From assembly GCA_020630455.1 (NCBI GenBank), contig JAHDBK010000260.1:1-5828 (forward strand): DNA of 5,828 nt, read 5' to 3'. Source of the stretch: Saprospiraceae bacterium (GTDB taxonomy: Bacteria; Bacteroidota; Bacteroidia; Chitinophagales; Saprospiraceae). The position numbers were made by a program, and so were the translations under genes. This document shows, piece by piece, positions 1 to 5,827 of the stretch (the stretch's first letter is position 1; every line of letters begins with the position of its first letter). The notes below the pieces were generated by a model. It made no database searches. It saw nothing but the letters and a program-made list of their open reading frames with translations, and was not told the DNA's origin.

Positions 1-81
1 TTCTGTATCGTTAGGCGTTTTATTAAGTTGTCAAATTGTTGGAATTTGATTTATTATGAAGATGTATAGAGGTTATTAATG

Positions 82-104
82 TAAATTGATGATAAATCAA
101 TTTA
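82..104. repeat. Perfect 9-bp inverted repeat with 5-nt loop
   Basis: TAAATTGAT at 82-90 is the exact reverse complement of ATCAATTTA at 96-104, separated by five bases. As RNA it would be a weak, AT-rich hairpin. The downstream sequence is AT-rich but has no clean run of T directly after the stem, so it is not a convincing intrinsic terminator. It could close an upstream transcription unit or be a regulator binding site. Which one cannot be told here. Confidence 0.6.
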
Positions 105-105
105 A

Positions 106-116
106 TACGCTTAATT
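106..116 (+). other. Intergenic word TACGCT+AATT, copy 1
   Basis: TACGCTTAATT lies one base after the 82-104 inverted repeat. The six-base core TACGCT occurs three times in the window, always between genes and always with AATT starting within two bases after the core. The function is unknown; it could be a protein site, an RNA-processing site or a remnant of a dispersed repeat. Confidence 0.4.
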
Positions 117-121
117 ATTTT

Positions 122-130
122 ATTTAGATT
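122..130. repeat. ATTTAGATT, distal copy of the leader repeat arm
   Basis: The nine bases at 122-130 match 198-206 exactly as a direct repeat, and their reverse complement is at 268-276. The copy also overlaps a TAnnTTTG-like octamer, TAGATTTG at 125-132, which could be an upstream promoter -7 element, though I see no suitably spaced -33 TTG. A nine-base AT-rich match is weak evidence alone; the third, inverted copy makes it notable. Confidence 0.4.
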
Positions 131-193
131 TGATTTTTTTATTTATATTTTTTAATATAAAATATTGATTATTATTTATTTATTATATAATTT

Positions 194-280
194 TCTGATT
201 TAGATTGTATTATTTTTTAGCTATATTTGCCTTGTTTTTGAATGAACGTTTATTAATTTTGTACCTCAATCTAAATCGGA
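194..280. repeat. Long-range 14-bp inverted repeat flanking the promoter and ilvD leader
   Basis: TCTGATTTAGATTG at 194-207 pairs with CAATCTAAATCGGA at 267-280. Eleven bases (197-207 with 267-277) are exact reverse complements, then one position is a U-G wobble, then two more pairs follow, giving 14 pairs around a 59-nt interior. The right arm ends six bases before the ilvD ATG. If transcription starts upstream of 194, the transcript could fold over the translation start region. If it starts after the 222-229 element, only the right arm is transcribed and the pair would be DNA sites flanking the promoter. Confidence 0.6.
222..229 (+). promoter_or_regulatory. Candidate Bacteroidota-type -7 promoter element for the operon
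   Basis: TATATTTG matches the Bacteroidota housekeeping -7 consensus TAnnTTTG. A -33 TTG at the usual spacing is not clear: the TTG at 205-207 is too close (14 bases between) and the CTG at 195-197 is only a partial match, 24 bases away. If used, transcription would begin roughly at 234-238, giving a leader of about 50 nt. No comparable element precedes ilvB, ilvN or ilvC, which fits one transcript for all four genes. Confidence 0.45.
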
Positions 281-286
281 TAGAAG

Positions 287-1966
287 ATGAGTGATTTTAA
301 TAAGTATAGCAAATTAGTAACTCAAGATGATACACAGCCAGCTGCACAAGCTATGTTATATGCAATTGGTCTTAAAGAAGAAGATTTCAATAAACCATTA
401 ATTGGAGTTGCAAGTACTGGATATGAAGGGAATCCTTGTAATATGCACCTTAATGATTTAGCAGTTGATGTTAAAAAGGGAATTAATTCGAATGGAGGAG
501 TTGGTCTGATTTTCAATACAATAGGGGTGAGTGATGGAATCTCAATGGGGACTTTTGGTATGCGTTTTTCTTTGCCTTCTCGTGATATTATTGCGGATTC
601 AATGGAAACTGTCGTACAAGGTTTAAATTATGATGGGTTGGTGACAGTCGTAGGCTGTGATAAAAATATGCCAGGTGCTTTAATGGCAATGTTGAGGTTG
701 AATAGACCTTCTATTTTGGTTTATGGAGGAACAGTAGCGTCTGGTAACTGCCATGGGCAAAAATTAGACATTGTATCAGCCTTTGAAGCTTGGGGCAAAA
801 AAGTAAGTGGCTCTATTCAAGAAAAAGAATATAAGGAAGTGATTCAAAATGCTATTCCAGGTGCAGGAGCATGTGGAGGGATGTATACTGCTAATACGAT
901 GGCATCGGCAATCGAAGCATTAGGTATGTCTTTGCCCTATAATTCATCGAATCCAGCTTTGAGTTTAGATAAGAAAAAAGAAAGCAATAAAGCTGGAATA
1001 CAACTAATGGAGTTGATAAAAAAAGACATCAAACCCAGTGATATTGTTACAAAAAAATCTTTAGAAAATGCAATTACTTTAGTGAGTATTTTGGGTGGTT
1101 CAACGAATGCTGTACTTCATTTTTTAGCCATAGCAGATACGGCAGGTATTCGTTTTGATATTGATGATTTTCAAAGAATAAGTGATAAAACTCCATTTAT
1201 AGCAGATTTGAAACCTAGTGGTAAATATTTGATGGAAGACATTCATAAAATTGGTGGCGTACCTATTATTATGAAATATTTATTGGATAAGGGTTTGCTT
1301 TATGGTGATTGTCTAACAGTCACTGGGAAATCTTTAGCTGAAAACTTGAAAGATATCCCAACTTTAGATTTTAATCAAAATATAATTTTACCTCTTGAGA
1401 AACCAATAAAAGAAACGGGGCATATAAGAATTTTAAAAGGAAATTTGGCTGAGGAAGGAGCTGTGGCTAAGATTACAGGAAAAGAGGGTTTAGTTTTTAG
1501 AGGTAAAGCAAAGGTCTTTGAAGGAGAATTTGAAGCGAATAAAGGTATTAAAGAAGGAAAAGTTGAAAAAGGAGATGTGGTTGTTATTAGATATGAAGGC
1601 CCTAAAGGAGGACCTGGAATGCCAGAAATGTTAAAACCAACTGCAGCGATTATGGGAGCGGGGTTAGGTAATGATGTAGCATTGATAACAGACGGAAGGT
1701 TTTCAGGTGGAACACATGGCTTCGTGGTAGGTCATATTACTCCTGAAGCACAAGTTGGAGGTTTAATCGCCTTTGTAAAAGATGGTGATATTATCGAAAT
1801 TGATGCTCAAAATAATACTATTCATTTAGAAGTAAGTATAGAAGAAATAAATAGAAGAAAATTGGATTGGGAAGCTCCTAATTTAAAAGTAAAACGAGGT
1901 GTTTTGTATAAGTATGCACATACCGTTTCTTCTGCATCTGAAGGTTGTGTAACAGATAAATTTTAA
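287..1966 (+). CDS. ilvD: Dihydroxyacid dehydratase (EC 4.2.1.9)
   Basis: This enzyme dehydrates 2,3-dihydroxy-isovalerate and 2,3-dihydroxy-3-methylvalerate to the 2-oxo acids that are transaminated to valine and isoleucine; it acts in the cytosol. The product is 559 aa, normal for the IlvD/Edd family. Three cysteines expected to hold a [2Fe-2S] cluster are visible: C51 in GNPCN, C124 in GCDKN and C196 in GACGGMYTANT. D125 and K126 in GCDKN fit the Mg ligand and the carboxylated lysine. The C-terminal half has PKGGPGMPEM (about 439-448) and GRFSGGTHG with S473, the likely catalytic base. The three-cysteine pattern separates it from the [4Fe-4S] bacterial form inferred for the E. coli type only by family knowledge, so cluster type is an inference. 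The ATG at 287 gives a family-like N-terminus (MSDFNKYSK...); no Shine-Dalgarno is present, as is usual in Bacteroidota. It is the first gene of the operon, 60 nt before ilvB. Confidence 0.97.
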   Translation: MSDFNKYSKLVTQDDTQPAAQAMLYAIGLKEEDFNKPLIGVASTGYEGNPCNMHLNDLAVDVKKGINSNGGVGLIFNTIGVSDGISMGTFGMRFSLPSRDIIADSMETVVQGLNYDGLVTVVGCDKNMPGALMAMLRLNRPSILVYGGTVASGNCHGQKLDIVSAFEAWGKKVSGSIQEKEYKEVIQNAIPGAGACGGMYTANTMASAIEALGMSLPYNSSNPALSLDKKKESNKAGIQLMELIKKDIKPSDIVTKKSLENAITLVSILGGSTNAVLHFLAIADTAGIRFDIDDFQRISDKTPFIADLKPSGKYLMEDIHKIGGVPIIMKYLLDKGLLYGDCLTVTGKSLAENLKDIPTLDFNQNIILPLEKPIKETGHIRILKGNLAEEGAVAKITGKEGLVFRGKAKVFEGEFEANKGIKEGKVEKGDVVVIRYEGPKGGPGMPEMLKPTAAIMGAGLGNDVALITDGRFSGGTHGFVVGHITPEAQVGGLIAFVKDGDIIEIDAQNNTIHLEVSIEEINRRKLDWEAPNLKVKRGVLYKYAHTVSSASEGCVTDKF

Positions 1967-1971
1967 AAATA

Positions 1972-1989
1972 ATAAAGAAATCTCTTTAT
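1972..1989 (+). repeat. Small AT-rich hairpin after ilvD
   Basis: ATAAAGA at 1972-1978 pairs with TCTTTAT at 1983-1989 around a four-base loop. It begins six bases after the ilvD stop. The stem is mostly A-T pairs and no T run follows, so it is unlikely to be a strong terminator; partial attenuation or protection of the ilvD 3' end is possible. Confidence 0.4.
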
Positions 1990-1992
1990 CTT

Positions 1993-2007
1993 GTACTGGT
2001 AAAGTAC
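1993..2007 (+). repeat. Second small hairpin between ilvD and ilvB
   Basis: GTACT at 1993-1997 pairs with AGTAC at 2003-2007 around a five-base loop, and 1992/2008 can add a U-G pair. It lies four bases after the 1972-1989 hairpin and ends 19 bases before the ilvB ATG. A five-bp stem is short enough to arise by chance. Confidence 0.3.
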
Positions 2008-2016
2008 GCTATAATT
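2005..2016 (+). other. Intergenic word TACGCT+AATT, copy 2
   Basis: TACGCTATAATT overlaps the 3' arm of the 1993-2007 hairpin and ends 10 bases before the ilvB ATG, so it lies in the ribosome-binding zone of ilvB. The same core stands at 106 and 3748. No function is known to me. Confidence 0.4.
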
Positions 2017-2026
2017 GGTGTTTGAT

Positions 2027-3715
2027 ATGGAAAAAATAAGTGGAGCAGAGGCAGTTATAAAATGCCTTTTCAATGAAAATGTAGATTTGATTTTTGGTTA
2101 TCCAGGAGGGGCTATTATGCCGATATACGATGCCATGTATGATTATCAAAAAGATATTAAACATATTTTGACAAGGCATGAACAAGGAGCAATACATGCA
2201 GCACAAGGTTATGCTCGTGCTACAGGAAAAGTGGGTGTTTGTTTTGCTACTTCTGGACCAGGAGCTACTAATCTTATTACAGGGATTGCTGATGCTCAAA
2301 TAGATTCTACTCCTTTAGTTTGCATTACAGGACAAGTACATTCTCATTTACTAGGTACTGATGCTTTTCAAGAAACAGATGTAGTAGGTATATCAATGCC
2401 TGTTACGAAATGGAATTTTCAAGTAACTTCAGCAAGTGAAATTCCAGAAGCCTTAGCCAAAGCTTTTTATATTGCTAAATCTGGAAGACCTGGGCCTGTT
2501 TTGATTGATATTACTAAAGATGCTCAGTTTGATACAATTGATTTTAAATATCGACCAATAAATGTTATTAAATCCTATATTTCAAAGCCCGTTTTAGCCA
2601 TTGAAAATGTAAAAAAAGCTGCTGATTTAATTAATAAAGCCAAGCGACCTTTTGTATTGTTTGGCCAAGGTGTCATATTAGGACAAGCTGAGCAGGAATT
2701 TAAAGCTTTTATAGAAAAAACAGGGATTCCTTCAGCATGGACAATTATGGGGCTGTCGGCTTTAGAAACAAATCATTATTTGAATGTAGGAATGTTGGGA
2801 ATGCATGGTAATTATGCTCCCAATGTATTAACGAATCAATGTGATGTCTTAATTGCTATAGGAATGCGTTTTGATGATAGAGTTACAGGCAATCTCAATT
2901 CTTATGCTAAGCAAGCCCAAGTTATTCATCTAGATATTGACCCCGCAGAAATAGACAAAAATGTAAAAACAGATGTAGCTATTGTTGCAGATTGTAAAGA
3001 ATCTCTTCAAGCATTATTAAAGTATGTAAACCAAAACGAACATAAAGATTGGTTACAACAATTTTATGATTTAAAAGAAAAAGAAATTGAGAAAGTTATT
3101 AAAAACGAAACATCACCTGAAACAGGAATCATGACTATGGGTGAAGTAATTCACCAACTTAATAAAATTACAAAAGGAGAGGCAATTGTAGTTAGTGATG
3201 TAGGTCAACATCAAATGATAGCTTGCCGTTATGCCGAATTTACTCAATCAAAATCCAATATTACTTCTGGCGGATTAGGTACCATGGGCTTTTGTTTACC
3301 TGCTGCTATTGGTGCTAAAATGGGCAAGGAAGATAGAACTGTTGTTGCGGTAATAGGAGATGGTGGTTTTCAAATGACAATTCAAGAATTAGGTACTATT
3401 TTTCAAACGAAAGTGAATATTAAAATTTTAGTTTTAAATAATGAATTTTTAGGAATGGTAAGGCAGTGGCAAGAATTATTTTTTGATAAGAGATATTCTT
3501 CTACAGAAATGATTAATCCTGATTTTCAAACTATTGCCAAAGGTTTTGGTATAGAAAGTAAAAAAATAACATTACGAGAAGATTTACCTAATGCTTTAAA
3601 AGAAATGATAGAACATGAAGGTTCTTATTTATTAGAAGTAATGGTTGGAAAAGAAAATAATGTTTTTCCAATGGTGCCAACGGGTGCGAGCGTGTCGGAC
3701 ATAAGGCTAGAATAA
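2027..3715 (+). CDS. ilvB: Acetohydroxyacid (acetolactate) synthase, large catalytic subunit (EC 2.2.1.6)
   Basis: This subunit condenses pyruvate with pyruvate or 2-oxobutyrate, using thiamine diphosphate (TPP), Mg and FAD; it is the first common step to valine, leucine and isoleucine. The product is 562 aa, as expected. The N-terminal TPP domain (about 1-165) has GYPGGAIMPIYD and RHEQGA, with E52 the cofactor-activating glutamate, then GTDAFQE. The middle FAD domain (about 190-330) includes GMLGMHG and RFDDRVTG. The C-terminal TPP domain (about 385-530) has the G444-D445-G446 to N471-N472 metal/TPP motif. W481 in RQWQ corresponds to the tryptophan that gives preference for 2-oxobutyrate, marking a biosynthetic AHAS rather than a catabolic acetolactate synthase. 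I chose ATG 2027 (MEKISGAEAV) because it aligns with E. coli IlvI (MEMLSGAEMV); in-frame TTG 2015 and GTG 2018 would add only MVFD. The adjacent ilvN encodes its regulatory partner. Confidence 0.97.
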   Translation: MEKISGAEAVIKCLFNENVDLIFGYPGGAIMPIYDAMYDYQKDIKHILTRHEQGAIHAAQGYARATGKVGVCFATSGPGATNLITGIADAQIDSTPLVCITGQVHSHLLGTDAFQETDVVGISMPVTKWNFQVTSASEIPEALAKAFYIAKSGRPGPVLIDITKDAQFDTIDFKYRPINVIKSYISKPVLAIENVKKAADLINKAKRPFVLFGQGVILGQAEQEFKAFIEKTGIPSAWTIMGLSALETNHYLNVGMLGMHGNYAPNVLTNQCDVLIAIGMRFDDRVTGNLNSYAKQAQVIHLDIDPAEIDKNVKTDVAIVADCKESLQALLKYVNQNEHKDWLQQFYDLKEKEIEKVIKNETSPETGIMTMGEVIHQLNKITKGEAIVVSDVGQHQMIACRYAEFTQSKSNITSGGLGTMGFCLPAAIGAKMGKEDRTVVAVIGDGGFQMTIQELGTIFQTKVNIKILVLNNEFLGMVRQWQELFFDKRYSSTEMINPDFQTIAKGFGIESKKITLREDLPNALKEMIEHEGSYLLEVMVGKENNVFPMVPTGASVSDIRLE

Positions 3716-3721
3716 TTTTCA

Positions 3722-3735
3722 TTTTATTAATAAAA
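3722..3735. repeat. AT-only 14-bp palindrome after ilvB
   Basis: TTTTATT at 3722-3728 is directly followed by its reverse complement AATAAAA at 3729-3735, six bases after the ilvB stop. A long A-rich run follows to 3746. Being made only of A and T, and without a loop, it is a poor terminator candidate and may be chance. Confidence 0.3.
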
Positions 3736-3747
3736 ATAAAAAAAAAT

Positions 3748-3757
3748 TACGCTAATT
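3748..3757 (+). other. Intergenic word TACGCT+AATT, copy 3
   Basis: TACGCTAATT stands between the A-rich run after ilvB and the heptamer array before ilvN. Here AATT follows TACGCT directly, while copies 1 and 2 have one and two extra bases in between. Confidence 0.4.
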
Positions 3758-3760
3758 GCT

Positions 3761-3795
3761 CAATATTCAATACTCAATACTCAGTATTCAATACT
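3761..3795. repeat. Five tandem heptamers (CAATACT type) before ilvN
   Basis: The 35 bases read as five exact 7-base units: CAATATT, CAATACT, CAATACT, CAGTATT, CAATACT. Units 2, 3 and 5 are identical; units 1 and 4 differ at one and two positions. The changes in unit 4 create a 13-base palindrome (AATACT, C, AGTATT at 3776-3788). The array ends nine bases before the ilvN ATG, the gap being an A run plus GG. It is non-coding. Heptamer arrays can change copy number by slipped replication, which here would alter the ilvB-ilvN spacing; whether this one does is unknown. Confidence 0.8.
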
Positions 3796-3804
3796 AAAAA
3801 AAGG

Positions 3805-4344
3805 ATGAAGAAAAAATTTACCATATCAATTTTTACAGACCATAAAGCAGGGCTTTTAAGTAGAGTTACAATTGTCTTTACTAGAAGGAAAATTAACATC
3901 TTTAGTATTACTGCTTCTGAAAGTGAAGTGAAAGGAATCCATAGATATACCATTCTAGTGGAAGAAACGGAAGAGCTTGTTCAAAAAGTAGTAAAACAAT
4001 TAGAAAAACAGGTGGATATTTATAAGGCTTTTTACCATTCTGAAGAACAGGTAGTATATCAAGAAATTGCCTTATATAAAATCCTAACTTCTTCGTTAGT
4101 ACAAGGAGGCTCTTCTGAAATTTTAATAAGAAAACACAATGCTAGAATTCTTACAGTAGAACCAGATTTTACAATTATTGAAAAAACAGGGCATCAAGAA
4201 GAAACACAAGCATTATTTGATGAATTAGCTTCCTACGGTACAATATTAGAATTTGTTCGTTCAGGGAGGGTTGCTATTAGCAAACCGATGAAAGAATTAA
4301 AAGATTATTTAAGTGAATTAGCAATTGAAGCAGAAAATAAATAA
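3805..4344 (+). CDS. ilvN: Acetohydroxyacid synthase, small regulatory subunit
   Basis: This subunit binds the catalytic IlvB subunit, raises its activity and usually gives feedback inhibition by valine. The product is 179 aa, slightly longer than E. coli IlvH (163 aa). An N-terminal ACT domain spans about 4-78 (TISIFTDHKAGLLSRVTIVFTRR), and a C-terminal domain follows at about 85-165 with EIALYKI, RILTVEPDFTIIEKTG and VRSGRVAISK. It aligns without gaps in the effector loop to E. coli IlvH, keeping the glycine (G16, for E. coli G14) and asparagine (N31, for N29) but carrying H13 where IlvH has N11. Valine sensitivity is therefore uncertain. The ATG at 3805 follows an A run plus GG, and MKKKFTIS is a typical start. 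It lies 89 nt after ilvB and 4 nt before ilvC. The symbol ilvH would be equally valid. Confidence 0.94.
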   Translation: MKKKFTISIFTDHKAGLLSRVTIVFTRRKINIFSITASESEVKGIHRYTILVEETEELVQKVVKQLEKQVDIYKAFYHSEEQVVYQEIALYKILTSSLVQGGSSEILIRKHNARILTVEPDFTIIEKTGHQEETQALFDELASYGTILEFVRSGRVAISKPMKELKDYLSELAIEAENK

Positions 4345-4348
4345 TAAC

Positions 4349-5827
4349 ATGATGAAGAATTATTTTAATCAAATCTCATTTTCAAATAAAATGAACCAAT
4401 TGGGCGTTTGTGAATTCCTTAACGCATCAGAATTTGAAAAAGGAACCGATGTCTTAAAAGATAAAAAAATAGTCATCGTAGGTGCAGGTGCTCAAGGACT
4501 TAATCAAGGACTTAATATGAGGGATTCTGGTTTGAATATTTCATTTTCACTAAGAGAAAATTCAATTAAAAAGCAATCTCAATCCTATAAAAATGCCATT
4601 AAAGAAGGATTCGAAGTAGGTACCTATAAAGAGATGATTCCTCTTGCTGATTTGGTCTTGAATCTTACGCCAGATAAACAACACACTCAGGTTGTTAAAA
4701 CGATTATGCCTTTAATGAAAAATGGAGCTACTCTTTCTTATTCTCATGGTTTCAATATTGTAGAAGAAGGAATGGAAATAAGAAAAGATATTACTGTGAT
4801 AATGTTAGCACCTAAATCACCAGGGAGTGAATTGAGAGAAGAATATAAAAGAGGTTTCGGAGTTCCAACACTTATAGCCGTTCACCCAGAAAATGACCCT
4901 AATGGAACAGGTGTTGATTGGGCAAAAGCATACGCAGTGGCAACAGGTGGACATAGAGCAGGTGTTTTGAAATCTTCATTTGTCGCTGAAGTAAAATCCG
5001 ATTTGATGGGAGAACAAACGATTCTTTGTGGTGTCCTTCAAACAGCTTCCATTTTATGTTTTGATAAAATGATAGAAAAAAATATTAATCCTAATTATGC
5101 TGCTAAATTAGTTCAAAAAGGCTGGGAAAATATTACAGAAGCATTAAAACAAGGAGGAATTACCAATATGATGGATAGGTTGAATAATCCTTCAAAATTG
5201 AAAGCCTTCCAATTAGCAGAAGAATTGAAAAATCTAATGAAACCACTATTTGTTCATCATTTGGACAATATCATGTCAGGAGATTTTTCAAAAGAAATGA
5301 TAGCTGATTGGCATAATAATGATTATAATTTATTAAAATGGAGAGAAGAAACCGCTAAAACACATTTTGAAAAAACACCTATTTCTGAAAATGAAATTCC
5401 TGAACAAGAATATTTTGATAATGGAATTTTAATGGTGGCATTTATCAAAGCTGGCGTAGAACTCGCTTTTGAAATCATGGTAGATGCAGGTATAAAAGAA
5501 GAGTCGGCTTATTATGAATCCCTACATGAATTGCCTCTTATTGCCAATACGATTTCAAGAAAAAAATTATACGAAATGAATCGTATAATATCAGATACAG
5601 CTGAGTATGGTTGCTATTTATTTGATCATGCCTGTCGTCCTTTACTCCAAGATTTTATGATTAATATTGATTCCAATGTTATAGGGAAATCGCTCACTCA
5701 AAATAATCATGTAGATAATAAAGTATTGATTGATATTAATGAAAAAATAAGAAACCACCCTATAGAAAAAGTAGGTTATAGTCTTAGAAAAGCAATGACC
5801 AATATGAAAGCATTAAAGCAAGATTAA
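4349..5827 (+). CDS. ilvC: Ketol-acid reductoisomerase, class II long form (EC 1.1.1.86)
   Basis: This enzyme isomerises and reduces 2-acetolactate and 2-aceto-2-hydroxybutyrate to the dihydroxyacids used by IlvD, with Mg and NAD(P)H. Two adjacent ATGs (4349, 4352) can start it. Counting from the second gives 491 aa, the length of E. coli IlvC, and the same numbering, at least through residue 414. The Rossmann motif GAGAQG (44-49) is followed by all known catalytic residues: H132, K155, D217, E221, E389, E393 and S414. The duplicated C-terminal knotted domain marks the class II form, as against the roughly 330-aa class I. In the cofactor loop R68 and S78 are kept, but K69, K75 and R76 of E. 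coli are E, Q and S. It follows ilvN by 4 nt with no Shine-Dalgarno, suggesting translational coupling. An in-frame TTG at 4325 would overlap ilvN and add eight residues without family support. The stop is one base before the window ends, so nothing further downstream can be seen. Confidence 0.97.
   Translation: MMKNYFNQISFSNKMNQLGVCEFLNASEFEKGTDVLKDKKIVIVGAGAQGLNQGLNMRDSGLNISFSLRENSIKKQSQSYKNAIKEGFEVGTYKEMIPLADLVLNLTPDKQHTQVVKTIMPLMKNGATLSYSHGFNIVEEGMEIRKDITVIMLAPKSPGSELREEYKRGFGVPTLIAVHPENDPNGTGVDWAKAYAVATGGHRAGVLKSSFVAEVKSDLMGEQTILCGVLQTASILCFDKMIEKNINPNYAAKLVQKGWENITEALKQGGITNMMDRLNNPSKLKAFQLAEELKNLMKPLFVHHLDNIMSGDFSKEMIADWHNNDYNLLKWREETAKTHFEKTPISENEIPEQEYFDNGILMVAFIKAGVELAFEIMVDAGIKEESAYYESLHELPLIANTISRKKLYEMNRIISDTAEYGCYLFDHACRPLLQDFMINIDSNVIGKSLTQNNHVDNKVLIDINEKIRNHPIEKVGYSLRKAMTNMKALKQD

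Larger units (their letters stand above)
1..286. other. AT-rich leader upstream of ilvD, no supportable gene
   Basis: This stretch is strongly AT-rich, especially about 133-195, which is almost only A and T. One forward frame is open from base 1 to a TAG at 67-69 and another to a TGA at 47-49. Either could be the tail of an upstream gene, but neither is recognisable. Short ATG-started frames exist (56-79, 89-127, 242-256); none is rich in Ile, Val or Leu codons, so no classical attenuator leader peptide is supported. The region probably carries the operon promoter and 5' untranslated leader. Confidence 0.7.

Noticed and set aside
10..16. GTTAGGC, resembling an integron attC core (GTTRRRY)
   Set aside because: No partner RYYYAAC core lies within the spacing of an attC site, and there is no integrase or cassette structure in the window.
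89..127. Possible 12-codon leader peptide (two Ile, one Leu) for attenuation
   Set aside because: It has no run of Ile/Val/Leu codons, lies about 160 nt from ilvD and is not followed by a terminator/antiterminator pair with a T run.
145..165. ATATTTT...AAAATAT inverted repeat in the leader
   Set aside because: It is made only of A and T in an almost pure AT stretch, so a seven-base match is expected by chance.
322..516. Open frame of 64 codons on the - strand inside ilvD
   Set aside because: It lies wholly within the well-supported ilvD coding region and its translation resembles no family; it is an antisense shadow.
2010..2015. TATAAT, a perfect sigma70-type -10 box before ilvB
   Set aside because: Bacteroidota use a different -7 element, no -35 stands at a proper distance, and the site is only 11 bases before the ilvB ATG.
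2015..2026. In-frame TTG/GTG start that would lengthen IlvB by four residues
   Set aside because: The ATG at 2027 aligns with the usual IlvB/IlvI N-terminus and ATG is strongly preferred.
2009..2299. Open frame of 96 codons on the - strand over the start of ilvB
   Set aside because: It is antisense to conserved IlvB sequence, with a cysteine- and serine-rich product unlike a real protein, and no promoter or family match is visible.
3722..3746. AT palindrome plus A run as an intrinsic terminator after ilvB
   Set aside because: There is no G-C stem, no loop and no following T run on the transcribed strand; ilvN follows as the partner subunit, so read-through is expected.
4325..4348. In-frame TTG start that would make ilvC overlap ilvN
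   Set aside because: The extra residues (MKQKINNN) match nothing in the family, whereas the ATG at 4352 gives E. coli-identical length and numbering.
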